Shown here in pieces: positions 18,399 through 27,969 of a stretch of DNA of 32,500 nt. Under the pieces are notes generated by a model that made no database searches, was not told the DNA's origin, and saw only the letters and a list, made by a program, of their open reading frames with translations. The stretch spans positions 1 through 32,500 of the forward strand of contig CAUYUJ010007223.1 in the NCBI GenBank assembly GCA_963575745.1, in the 5' to 3' direction. The position numbers and the translations under genes are program-made. Positions within the stretch are counted from its first letter, which is position 1. Each line of letters starts with the position of its first letter. This DNA comes from Prorocentrum cordatum (taxonomy: Eukaryota > Sar > Dinophyceae > Prorocentrales > Prorocentraceae).

Positions 18399-19440
18399 CC
18401 ACCAGCCCTGTGGGCGTATGTGGTCTAAGTCATTTCCCTTTCCAACCTCCTGCCTTTCCCTCCTGCTCGGGAGGTTGTTTACCTCCTCCCCCCTCCCTGC
18501 GTGTGGACGGGGGGGCGGACCCATAACGGCGTCCAAGAAGATGGCCCAAGATGGTTCCAAGAGAGCCTCCGAGAGCGCACGATGGCCTCCAAGATGGCCC
18601 AAGATAGCGGTAGAGGGGCCAAGATAGCCTCCGGCAAGCGTCCGAGAGGCTTCAAGACGGCCCCAAGATAGTTTCAACTGTCCTCCGAGGCCTCCAAGGA
18701 CCCCCCCAAGAAGATGCCAAACTCCTTCAAACACCTATGGACAATCAATGTTTTTTGTCTTCTGATTTTTTCGCCTCCGAAGGGCTCTTGTTGTTGAGAC
18801 CTCAAGAAGATGGTCCCAAGATGATCCAAAACAGCCCCAAAAGGGGCCCATATGAGAGCCCCAAAACGGCCCCAAGAACGCTCCAAGAGCGGGCCACGAT
18901 GGTCCCACGACTGCATTTTTGAGCTTCCGATGGGGGTGGACAATAATTGCCTCCCCCCCCCCTCTTCTTCTTTAGCCATGATAGGGACCAAGAAGACGGC
19001 CCCGAGATGCCTCCCAAACACCCCCCCAAAAAAAGCCCCAAGGGGGGCTCCAATGTCCTCCAAAAGAGCCCCAAGATGGCCCCAACACGCATCAAACGAG
19101 CCCCACATACGCCCCAAGAAAGCCCTCAGATGACCTCATGAGAGCCGCAATAAAGAGCACCATGAAGCTCCAAGAGGGGCCCACGAGAATCCCAAGAGGG
19201 CCCAGACCAAATCAGTGCAACAGCCATTACGAGTCATCGAAATACCCCTCACCTCTTCTCATCGAAGCACTATCGTAACTTGCATTGATTTCCATCTTAA
19301 CCTTCAATGCGGACAGCTATGATGTGTGATGCTTGTGTTCTCGACGACGGCTGCGCGACTGCGTGCGTTATGCCGCCCCTGATTCACCAACTCCCCTGCT
19401 GATCGTTTCTGGATGGGCTGGTGGGGGTACGCGAAGCGTC
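18399..19440 (+). repeat. R2 dispersed element, copy d (uninterrupted)
   Basis: The head is CCACCAGCCCTGTGGGCGTA, followed by the TTCCCTTTCCAACCTCCTGC stretch shared with copy a, the AAGATGGCCC body, the conserved core at about 18722-18790, and more body to 19210. It runs directly into the tail AATCAGTGCAACAGCCATTA...TCGTTTCTGGATGGGCTGGT ending at 19440. This copy shows that body and tail of R2 are normally contiguous and so serves as the empty site for the R1 insertion in copy a. It lies in intron 3 of the hAT-like gene. Confidence 0.8.
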
Positions 19441-19724
19441 AAGAATTCGATCTCCCCCCTCGCCTCCGATTAATGAAAACGGGCCCACAGCCATAACCTC
19501 GAACTATAATAGAGAATAACCTTCCAGGGATCATGAAGTTCGGCGTCGCGGAGCGATAATAAAAGTTGCCCGCCAGAGGCCAACATAGAGATGTTAACAG
19601 AGGAGCCAACAAAGCCGATGATATCTTGAGACATCCTTAACTTTTCTTCCTGCTCGTCATCTTCCTCTTCTTCCTCAGCTTCTCTCTCTATCTATCTCTA
19701 CATTTATATTTCTATTTCTTATCC

Positions 19725-20040
19725 TCACCCTGCCCCCCTGAACTTGTTTATCGCTGGGGTTGCTTATCATTGGAACGCGAGGCACATGAGCTACCCTACG
19801 CGAGCACATACGCACTTACAATGACATCTAATAAGTTTTAAACTTTGGATTTGTGCGATCGCCTTCTCCTCTCCTCCTCTTGCTCTTTCTCCTCCTCATC
19901 CTCATCCTCCTCCTCTACCTCCTCTTCTCTTTTTATCGTCCTATGTATCTCTCTATCTTTCTCCCCCCCCCAGGCCCCCCTGAACTTGTTTATCGCTGTG
20001 GTTGATTGCCCTGGGAAAACGAGGCACATGGGGAATCTCT
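19725..20040 (+). repeat. Two direct copies of a 70-100 bp motif
   Basis: CCCCCCTGAACTTGTTTATC followed by GCTGNGGTTG...GAGGCACATG occurs at about 19732-19790 and again at 19975-20030. Each is preceded by a TATCTCT/CTCCTC pyrimidine stretch. A third copy lies inverted at about 20951-21030 (minus strand, CCCCTGAGCTTGCGCATCGC...GAGGCAGATGAGC). The copies bracket the CG-rich inverted-repeat cluster. Nothing coding is seen. Confidence 0.65.
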
Positions 20041-20159
20041 ATAGAAACCAATGGGAACCTCTATTATTATAGGAACCAGTAGGAATCTTAGGGGACCTAT
20101 GAGAATTATTAGTATGCGCGCACAATTCTATAGGAAACCAATTGATTTTTTTTGTATTT

Positions 20160-20845
20160 TTCAAAAATAAAAGCGAAGCTCGGAGGTGCGCCGCCGCGCG
20201 CGCGGCGGCGCACCGCTGAGCTCCACCTCTTCTATATTATTATTATTTATCATTACTAAATCTATATGTAAGATTCCAAAAACGAAATTGGAAATTTCTG
20301 GGGCCCTTTAAGGAGGCCGAAGGAACGCGGCTGCTTTTCATATTTTTATCATACAGAATTGAAGCGCGCGCGCGCGCGGCGCACCGCTGAGCTTCACTTC
20401 TACATTATCATTCGATATTAATAAATCAACATATAATTCCAAAAACGAAATCGAAAAATTCTGGAGCCCTTTAAGGAGGCTGAGGGAACTTGTCGGCTTT
20501 TTATACGATTATAATAAAGAACTGAAGCTAGGAAGCGCGCGCGGTGACCGGGTCACCCGCGCGCGCGCGCGCGCTTCAATTCTGTATGATAAAAATATGA
20601 AAAGCAGCCGCGTTCCTTCGGCCTCCTTAAAGGGCCCCAGAAATTTCCAATATCGTTTTTGGAATTAAATGTAAATTTTTCATGTGAATAATAATATACG
20701 AGAGAAGCTCAGAGGCGCGCGCGCGCGCACCTCCGAACTTAAGTTCTCTATTATAAAATTATTAAAAAGCCGACGTGTTCCTTCAGCATCCTTATTAATA
20801 ATAAAGGGCACCAGAACTTTTCAATTTCGTTTTTGATGATGTTTC
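20160..20845. repeat. CG-tract inverted-repeat cluster
   Basis: Two units run forward (each TTCCAAAAACGAAAT..., TTCTGGRGCCCTTTAAGGAG, then an AT-rich part and an alternating CG tract) at about 20273-20378 and 20435-20545. Two run inverted at about 20560-20665 and 20720-20835. The outer forward unit and the first inverted unit match over about 105 bp with one visible difference, so the arms are nearly identical. Alternating CG tracts occur at 20185-20214, 20365-20380, 20535-20575 and 20715-20730. The region is otherwise AT-rich, unlike the rest of the window. No gene is seen. Confidence 0.85.
20185..20214. repeat. Perfect 30-bp GC palindrome
   Basis: GGTGCGCCGCCGCGC followed directly by its reverse complement, with no spacer. 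Alternating CG at the centre is compatible with Z-DNA or cruciform extrusion by established DNA-structure rules. AAGCTCGGA on the left and GCTGAGCTT-like sequence on the right extend the symmetry imperfectly. Confidence 0.85.
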
Positions 20846-20950
20846 AGAGAGGACCAAATGGGCGCGCAGAGGAAAAGGAAACCTCCAAAGTTCAAAACTT
20901 TTTATACTTAACTGTCAACGCTTAATGGAAATTAGCATTTTCATCTGCTC

Positions 20951-21030
20951 ATGTAGGGCATAGCTCATCTGCCTCGGTTTCCCGGGATGATAGTAAAGCA
21001 CAGCGATGCGCAAGCTCAGGGGCCATGGTG
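20951..21030 (-). repeat. Inverted copy of the 19.7/20.0-kb motif
   Basis: The minus strand reads CCTGAGCTTGCGCATCGCTG, then ATCATCCCGGGAAACCGAGG and CAGATGAGCTATG. This parallels the two + strand copies at 19732-19790 and 19975-20030. Its position on the far side of the CG-tract cluster makes the whole 19.97-21.03 kb region roughly mirror-symmetric. Confidence 0.65.
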
Positions 21031-21044
21031 AGGAGGAGAAAGCA

Positions 21045-21245
21045 AGAGAGAGACATCCTCGAGTATATGCTTGTTTCGCTTGGGACACCCTCGACAAGTT
21101 TTTCGCTTCGCTCGAGACATCCTCAAATAATTGCTGGTTCCGCTTGGGACACCCTCGAACCATTGATCGTTTCGTTTGAGGCTGCCTCCCAAAATTATTG
21201 GTTTCGCTTGAGACATCCTGAAAAAAACGTGTTCGCTTCGCTTGA
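21045..21245. repeat. Short tandem repeat of about 35-45 bp
   Basis: Five or six degenerate units of the form TTTCGCTTGGGACACCCTCG plus a 12-20 bp AT-richer spacer (for example at 21079, 21110, 21149, 21208). The minus-strand frame over it (repeated SxAKR/xxR pattern) is a repeat translation. Confidence 0.7.
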
Positions 21246-21460
21246 TGTTGTTATCTCAACATAAGAAGGAAGTAACCTCGATGGTGAACTTTCCCAGTGA
21301 TAATTAATGCAGTTCGGCCTCCGCGCCCCCCGTCTATATTTGAAACCCTATTAGAAGCCGCTCTTACATTATTTGAAGGGTGGGGTTATTGGATTTGTCC
21401 GTTTCATGTTTTGGCTTAAGTCATGTGGTCGTTTGTTTTCTTTGCCTGTGCCGCCCACAG

Positions 21461-23630
21461 CATCGCGCTGCCGTTGTCGAGGGGCGTGTTCCACTTCGAT
21501 GCCCTTGTGAAGACGGCGCAGCAGCTCCAGGACGAACGACATGGCAATGAGGAGTCGAAGGACGCTGAGCGTTTCCTGCGTCTCTTGGACGTGGAGTCAT
21601 GCCTCACCTTCGCCATGCTGGCTGACGCTAGCGTTGAGAACCTTGCTCTGACTAGGTTTTTCGATTGCGAAGACTTCGACAAATCAAGACAATGCCATGA
21701 AGTATTGCGGTTCTTCCAACGGGTGACCTACCTCTTCAATCACGGCGGTTGTTTGCAGACGGGTTTCACGCATCTGATGGTTCAGCACCTCCAGCGAGCA
21801 CGGACCCTTTGGGTCGGCACTGGCCAAGCAGCAGTCCCGTATACACTTGGGGGGAGAGGAACAATGACGCCGGCTCTCATCAATTCAGCTTTGAAGCGCA
21901 TGAAGAATTGGGTTGCCCTCGCAACGCTCGTGATCAGAGCAGAATTTCCAAACTTTGAGGCACTGGCCTCGATGTGCATTTTCAGCTTGGAAGGCAAAAC
22001 CATCGATAAAGTTGTTGCTATGCCGAATTTCAGCGATCACATGGCCAGAGTTGCTCATTTATGCCAAGTCCCTGTGACGGAGCTGCGGGTTCAATATGAT
22101 GATTTCTTGCCAGTCGCCCTGAGGATGGCCGAGACTGCCGGGGCGTCGACCATCGACGCGTGGAGGCTAGCGGTCGAGGCCATGACCCGCACCCGGCGCA
22201 TTGCGATGGCGCACCCTTCAGACGCCTTGATGGCGTGCTTGGTGCGATTCGGTGGATATGGGCAAAGCTCGTCCGGCGTGGAGCGGCTGTTCGCCAAGGG
22301 CCACATCACGGCCGGTTTCTGCCGGGCCGATCTCTCCGAGCAGCTTATCAACGACGAGTTGTTCATCATTTGCGACGTGGATCCCAAGTCGGACAATGAA
22401 CTCTGCGAGGCTGCCCGGGTCATCTGGCGGGAGGTCTACAGGACCACTCGAACGAGCGACAGGCCTGTGCGAGTGGACGCCGGGCGGCCGCGACCAGTGT
22501 CAAGAGAAGACAATAGTTTTAGCTCGTTTTTGAAACGTCGGAGCAGCGCCATCTCTGACGCGGCCAGCAGCTCTGAGGCGAGACGCGCCAAGATCGAGGG
22601 GAGGCTGTCGACTGATACTGATTCGTGGACGCCCGAACACCAGAAAGAGGCCGACTTCCAGAAGGCCAAGCGCCTGAAGCAGCTCTTGAGCACGAGCGAG
22701 TTGAACATAGACAAGGACATGCCGCCCAACATGCGCGAGGCTGCTCGTTTATTCTCGCTGTATCAAGACAAGCTGACTGAAGAGTACATCAGTAAGAAAC
22801 GAGCCGCCTCTCGAGCCGCCGACGACCCGGTCCTCCCTGTTTTAGCTGGCGCCAGTGTTTTCGTCGAGAAGAGTTTGCAGGACAAGTTCAAGGCGCCCTG
22901 TCACGTTCGCGTGTTGAGAACTTTGGATGCTAAGGTGGTCAATGATCGACTCAATGCGAACACCTTCATCGTTCCTGATGCTGTACTCCTACCACAACGT
23001 ATCCATTGGGCACTAGTCATTGGTGGAGGAGTGGCGTGCGATCTACAGTTTTTCGCATCAGCAGGCGAGAGAGGTCGTTGCATGACCTTCCATGGCATTG
23101 CGCATCTCACTCGAGTTGCGTGGGCGTCCGACGAGTTCGCGAGGCTCCATCCCGAGCTTTACCGCATCATGATTTCGAAGACTACTACCTCCAATGGCGT
23201 TTGGAAGTGGTTCCAGAAGGGCGCGTTCATTGCCGCCGCCCGCGAGAAGATTGCGAGGAAACGCCCGTCCGAGGTGATGGCTTTCGTGGCGGACAGGGAA
23301 CTCGCGGCCCCGGAGCCCGGCGGCTCAACAACTAAACGCCCCGACCCCGCACCCGTGATCCCCCCCTCCAGTTTTTTCAAGCCCATTGTTGTTGCTGTTG
23401 GGGGTGAAAACGCTACATCCTCTTCCACGTCCCCCCCATCATCATCCTCCCCCCGACATTATCCCCCCTCCTCCTTCCCCCTCCCCTCTCAGCCCCCTCC
23501 GCCCGCCCCTCCACCACCGCCAGAGCAGCGAGGGGGGGCGACTCCGTCCTGGGTGGGTCGGGGCGAAGACCTGGGGCCTGCGCGGCCGGGCAAGGGGCCG
23601 GCGCCCCTCGGAGGGCGACGAGGGGGATGA
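21461..23630 (+). CDS. hAT-like transposase gene, C-terminal half
   Basis: The acceptor is TTTGCCTGTGCCGCCCACAG at 21460. The first base completes the Ser codon split at 16486, giving HRFDS then IALPLSRGVFHFDALVKTAQ. The upstream in-frame ATG at 21423 would encode only the polypyrimidine tract and is rejected as start. Recognisable parts: a helical stretch ending ESCLTFAMLADASVENLALT (insertion-domain-like); FPNFEALASM; then SSSGVERLFAKG (about 22267-22302), which has the form of the hAT C-terminal dimerisation motif. After it come about 350 residues not usual for hAT proteins: a Ser/Arg/Lys linker with possible nuclear signals (SKKRAASRAA), and a more conserved-looking block LPVLAGASVFVEKSLQDKF to GVWKWFQKGAFIAAAREKIA. 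From about 23345 the frame turns into Pro/Ser simple sequence, so the real exon end is probably between 23345 and 23420. No frameshift or stop lies inside the exon. Confidence 0.75.
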
Positions 23631-24060
23631 GGAGGATGAGGATAAGGAGGAGGCGGAGGACGAGGAGGAGGAGGACGAGGAGGCGAGAGGGAGGAGGGCG
23701 AGGAGGAGAAGGAGGAGAAGGCGGACGACAACGATGAGGAAAGCGAAGAGGACGACGAAAATGGCGACGAAGAAGGGGGCGACGACGACGCCTCGAGCGA
23801 CCTGAAAATAGAAGGGCGATCCAGGGGACGACGACTCAGGGGGCAACGACGACGAGGACGACGACGACGAGGAGGACGATGATGACGAGGAGGACGAGGA
23901 GGCGGAGGAGGAAGAGGAGGGCAAGGACGAGGAGGATGAGGAGGACGATGACTCATCAGAGGACCTGGCGTTCATTCGGGCCTCAGCCAAGTTCACGGCA
24001 ACAACGGCGCTGAAGAGTCTGAGCAAGCCGGTGAGAGGCATGTCGAGCGCTGGCTACTGA
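23631..24060 (+). CDS. Possible acidic C-terminal exon of the hAT-like gene
   Basis: GAGGAC/GACGAT-type repeats encode long Asp/Glu runs, in one frame from about 23630 to 23690 and in another from about 23700 to 23805. From 23810 a third frame continues acidic and then becomes non-repetitive: DSSEDLAFIRASAKFTATTA, followed by a basic LKSLSKPVRG and a TGA at 24058. The last 35 codons have the codon use of the other exons. The frame changes need at least one small intron, or indels, so only the final piece is a plausible exon. It may equally be simple sequence that happens to stay open. Confidence 0.35.
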
Positions 24061-24340
24061 GTCCGGCCAACGTTCGGAGAGGCAGGAGAGGATGAGGACC
24101 AGGGGGAACCCGGGATGCCCTATGATGCGACGCTGCCATGCACCCTCCCATAATAAGTTCACGCAATCATCCTTTTCACGCCTGGGCGTGCGCCCTTGAA
24201 AGACAAGCGCCCCATGGGGCTGACATGAGGAACTGTGCGCTTCGAAATTCAATGAACCTGGCAGACTTTGTTGAGCTGCCAGTTGATGCTCATGTGTTTT
24301 TGATAACTATATCTTCTTAAGCTGCTCAGAAGAAACCAGT
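24061..24340. other. 3' flank of the hAT-like locus
   Basis: 280 bp of unique sequence with no repeat or protein-like frame. It ends immediately at TCCCTACCTAGG, the structured end of the inverted R1d element. No polyadenylation signal can be assigned; dinoflagellates generally lack AATAAA. Confidence 0.4.
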
Positions 24341-25430
24341 TCCCTACCTAGGCTTCGCTATGCTTAAAGGGCCGGGCAGTGGAAATCGTCCCGGGCGGTT
24401 CTCCTGGCATCCGCGCCGCGGTTCCCCCATGATCCCCCGCTTTGCCTAGCCTAGCTTAGCTTAGCTTAGCTTAGCTAGCTTAGCTTAGCTTAGCTTAGCT
24501 TAGCTTAGCTTAGCTTAGCTTAGCGGCTTAGCTTGGCCTAGTAGCCTAGCTTAGCTTAGCTTGAACATATTTAGCTTAGCATGGCTGGGCCTACCTTACC
24601 CTAGCTTAGCTTGGGCAGCACTATCACAGTATATCATAACATAGCATAGCCAAGCATATCATAACATAACATAGCATAGCTCAACATATTACCATATCAT
24701 AGCATAGCACAGCATAGCGCAGTCTAGCATAGTATAACATAGCATGGCATTGCATCGCTTAGCATAGCACACCGCAGCATTGCAAATCATAGCACATCAC
24801 AACATAATACAGCATATCATGGCATAGCGCAGCATAACATTACACATCATAACATAGCATAGCAGAGCGCGGCATAGCATATCATAGCTTCGCCTATCAT
24901 ATCATAGCATAGCGCAGCATATCACAGCATAACGTAGCGCAGCATAGCATAGCATAGCATAGCGAAGCATAACTTAGCTTACTCTAGCTTAGCTTAGCGC
25001 AGCGCAGCATAGCGCAGCGCAGCATTAGCACAGCATATCAAAGCATATCATAGCCAAACGTAGCATCGCATAGCACAGGATATCATTGCATATCGTAGCA
25101 TAGCATGTAAAGCGAACGCACCACCAATGCGAACTTGTAGATGTATATGTAGATGTAGGTGTAGGTGTAGATGTGGATGTATGTGTATGATGATATGTAG
25201 ATGTAGATGCAGATGTAGATGTATATGTAGATGTAGATGTAGATGTAGATGTAGATGTAGATGCAGATGTAGGTGTAGGTGTAGATGTAGGTGTGGATTT
25301 AGATGTAGATGTGAGTCTCGCTGCTGATGTTGATGTAGATGTAGATGCAGGTGTATATGTTAATAATATAGCTGTCGGTGTAGATGTAGATGTTGCTTTC
25401 CTAGGTGCTCCAACTCCTAGGTAGGACATT
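24341..25430 (-). mobile_element. R1 composite element, copy d (inverted)
   Basis: In + orientation it begins with the structured end TCCCTACCTAGGCTTCGCTA...GGGCCGGGCAGTGG...CGCCGCGGTTCCCCC (24341-24445). (TTAGC)n follows (about 24446-24620), then (GCATA)n with decay (about 24625-25100) and (ATGTAG)n (about 25125-25385). The leader CTAGGTGCTCCAACTCCTAG then GTAGGACATT closes it. Every module of R1 is present in reversed order. The hairpins of the end are more decayed than in copies a and c: the CTAGGC-AGA-GCCTAG stem is reduced. Confidence 0.75.
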
Positions 25431-26685
25431 GTGATGATTGCAAACTAAGGATTTCGACGTGCGCGCGCGGGAGACGCGCGCATGCGGCCCGCGTGGTATT
25501 ACTTGATATGGATTAATGCCCTGAACGCGTGCCCGGCCCGCCCCAGCGACACGTCTGGCGGAGCGACGGCAGGGAGGCGTTATTCATAAGAGAACGGATG
25601 TGGGCGGATCAGGGGGGGGACGCTCGTCCATTCCGCGCTGGCCAGAGGCCTCAGCGAGGCGGCTCCCGACCAGTGGGATGCCCAGGCCTCGATTTAGATT
25701 CGAAGATGAGGAGTGCTTATGAGGAGAGGGGGGAGACATCAGGAGAATGGATGATGGATGATGCTCGTCCATTCCGTTTGCTCGGGGGCCGCCTGCGACG
25801 GGGCCTGAGTGCCTGGCGGGCACCATCATCGACCACGCAAATGAGGCCCCTGCCTCGTCCTTCCCGTCTCGGGATCTTTCGGGATCTGGGGTCTTGAGCT
25901 CCTGTGGTGGGCGAGGGGGGGAGGTGATGCCCCCCCCCCCCTCGGTGTCTTGACCCAGAAGAAGAAGAAGCGCGGCGCCAGCGGCGTCACCAGACTGGGC
26001 GTCCTAGACCGTCTTGAGGCCATCTTGGGTCGTCTTGGGTTCATCTTGGGCCGCGTCGGAGGCATCTTGGGGTCATTTGGGCTCTCTTCTTGGGGGCATC
26101 TTGGACGTCTTGGATGCGTCTCGGGACCATCATGGAAATCATCTTGGGCCATCTAAGCCGTCTTGGAGGCCACCCTGATGATGGGCCGAGCCCTGCCTCC
26201 AGCAGGTCCGCGGGCAAACAACCGCTGACGGGGTCGAGACAGGGAAGGGGGGGGGGGCTCGATGGCCGCCGCCGTTGCTCATGCTGCCTTCCGTGCGTCT
26301 AAGCTGAAAGAAGAAGCGGAGGAGGAGGATGATAATGATGATGAGGAGGAGGGCGCCTAGACAACAATGTCGCCATCGGCGCCAAGAAGATGGGATCGGA
26401 TAGAATGGGCGTTGCGGATAAGATACTACGATGGGGGTGGGCCGGAGTGGGCCAGGATAATACGGGGCAGGAAAAGGCGGAACGAGGTTGGATACCACGA
26501 TGGGACATCAGCAGGTGAGAACGAATGATAATAATAAGATGCACGTGCCGGCCGCGTGGGGCGCGGCTGCAGGGCCTGCCTGGAGGAGGCGCTCGCTGCA
26601 GGAGGACCGTCGGCCTGTGGACGACCCGTCAGAGCCTCGCCTGGGCGCGCCTGGACGACGTCGTCGTCGTCGCTGTTGTCCGTTA
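25431..26685. other. No supported gene; mixed unique and R2-like sequence
   Basis: A duplicated GCTCGTCCATTCCG word lies at 25621 and 25764. Degenerate GGCCATCTTGGG units (R2-body-like, minus strand) run from about 25985 to 26165, with purine-rich AGGAGGATGATAATG repeats near 26310-26355. A frame at 25529-25897 opens at GTG and is Arg/Pro-rich, without recognisable features. A CAG|GTGAGA canonical donor-like site at about 26514 has no identifiable exon before it. Confidence 0.35.
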
Positions 26686-26790
26686 TCGATTTTGAAGGGG
26701 GCCGATTTTGAAGGGGGATCAGCCCCCTTCAAAATCGGCCCCTTTCAAAATCGGCGCCCGGACCGGCCCCTTCAAAATCGGCCCCGGGGT
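26686..26790. repeat. Hairpin array of a 14-17 bp motif
   Basis: The motif CCGATTTTGAAGGGG occurs twice in direct orientation (about 26687 and 26702) and three times inverted (about 26723, 26739, 26768). The inner pair forms a perfect 17-bp stem, 26701-26717 with 26723-26739, around the 5-base loop ATCAG. The array could fold into alternative hairpins. It might be an origin- or terminator-like structure or merely a product of slippage and inversion. Nothing else indicates function. Confidence 0.8.
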
Positions 26791-27368
26791 GCTTTAGTAT
26801 GAGGTTTCGCTTTCGCGTTGACGAGGGCCCCCCCCAAATAATGCCCAACAAGGCCGAACAACAAAGACGACGAGGCCTACCCCCGTCACGCCCCCTCCTC
26901 CTCTTCCTTCCCCTCCTCTTTCTCCTCCTCCCTCCTCCTCCTCCTCCATCCTCCTCTGAACCCTGCCATTATGACCCATGACGGGGCGCTGATTATCGTT
27001 TAATCCTATCGATTAGCTACTTCTTCTTGGGTTTTGGGGGAAATTCGAGGGTTACCTTCGAATTTCCGAAGAATCTCAATACGTTCTGAAACAAAATTGC
27101 ATGCAATATTATTCTTCTGGGGGGGCTGGCCTGGGGCTTGAAATTGCAAGGTAACCCTGAAATTTCCGAAGAAGAATAAAATCTTCAAATTATTATTCTT
27201 GGCGCGCGCGGTCCTGCTGCTTTAGCATGGAGGGTGAATTTGAGGCGCGCAGCGTAAATTATTCTTGGCTGGGCGGGTGGCACGGAGGGTTTCCCTGAAT
27301 TTGCCGGTGGGGGACAGCCTATCGGGGGAAGCCTATGGAAGCCTGTGAAGGGCGGCCTGCGAGGGGCA
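26791..27368. repeat. Simple sequence and short diverged repeats
   Basis: A (CCT)n-type tract lies at about 26890-26955. From about 27010 to 27300 three related segments combine TTATTCTTCTTGG-type, GGGTTACCTTCGAATTTCC and CCGAAGAATAAAAT words (27017-27075, 27108-27180, 27195-27300). This is a small dispersed repeat in tandem. No gene is seen. Confidence 0.5.
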
Positions 27369-27955
27369 GACTCTGGGAATCCTTGGGGATCCCTTGGGAA
27401 TCCCTAAGGAATTTCTAAGGAATCCAGAGGAATCCCTAAGGCATCCACAAGCATCCCAAGGGAATCCTAAGGAATCCCGAGGGCATCCCTAGGAATCCCT
27501 AGGGAATCCTTAGGAATCCTTAAGGGCTCTTCAAGAATCCTAAGGGAATCCTGGGGGATCCCTTGGGAATCATCAGGAGTCCCTAAGGAATCCTTTGGAA
27601 TCCCGAACGTGTCGTTAAGAATTCCCGCGGACTCCAGAAACCCTCGGGAATCCTTATGGCTCCCTCGGAAATCCAAGAAAAAAATCCTTGCGGAATCCTT
27701 GGGATTCAAAGCGGAATCTTCAAGAGTAGTCCCTCGGGGATCCTGAGGAATCTTTCGGCGCTCCCAAAGAATCCCTTCGGAAATCCTCAGGAATCCTTCG
27801 GGGATCCTGCGGGGTCTTCAGGGAATCTTTCGGATTCCCTCGGGGCTTCTTAGGAATCCCTGGTGAATCCCCAAGAAGAATCACTAGGGCACCCTAAGGA
27901 ACCCCAAGGGGAACCTCAGGAATCTCTAGGACATGGCCCGGCGCCCTCCGAGGAA
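27369..27955. repeat. Minisatellite of about 10-12 bp units (AGGAATCCCT-type)
   Basis: Nearly 590 bp of degenerate AAGGAATCCCT / GGGAATCCTT words with unit length about 10-12 bp. Many copies are close to palindromic (GGAATCC/GGATTCC), so both strands look alike. The Ile/Pro/Ser/Asp-rich minus-strand frame is a repeat translation. It abuts the 131-bp satellite. Confidence 0.75.
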
Positions 27956-27969
27956 TCCAGATGACTGTC

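Noticed and set aside
17110-18627. A 505-codon Ile/His-rich frame.
   Set aside because: It starts at a non-ATG or repeat codon and reads (CAT)n, then R4 minisatellite and R2 head. There is no protein-like composition.
20543-20557. GGTGACC-G-GGTCACC at the centre of the CG cluster, echoing the satellite stem.
   Set aside because: Only seven bases of stem are shared and the surroundings are unrelated. Common origin cannot be supported.
21397-21418. TCCGTTTCATGTTTTGGCTT then AAG just before ATG 21423, resembling the dinoflagellate spliced leader (relic of a retroposed mRNA).
   Set aside because: Several positions differ and a gap is needed. The phase-consistent splice to 21461 places this sequence inside intron 3, where it may just be branch-point and tract sequence.
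21423-21460. ATG at 21423 as the start of a 735-residue protein.
   Set aside because: The first 12 codons encode a polypyrimidine tract ending in CCCACAG, a good acceptor. Joining to 16486 restores a split Ser codon and continuous hAT-like sequence.
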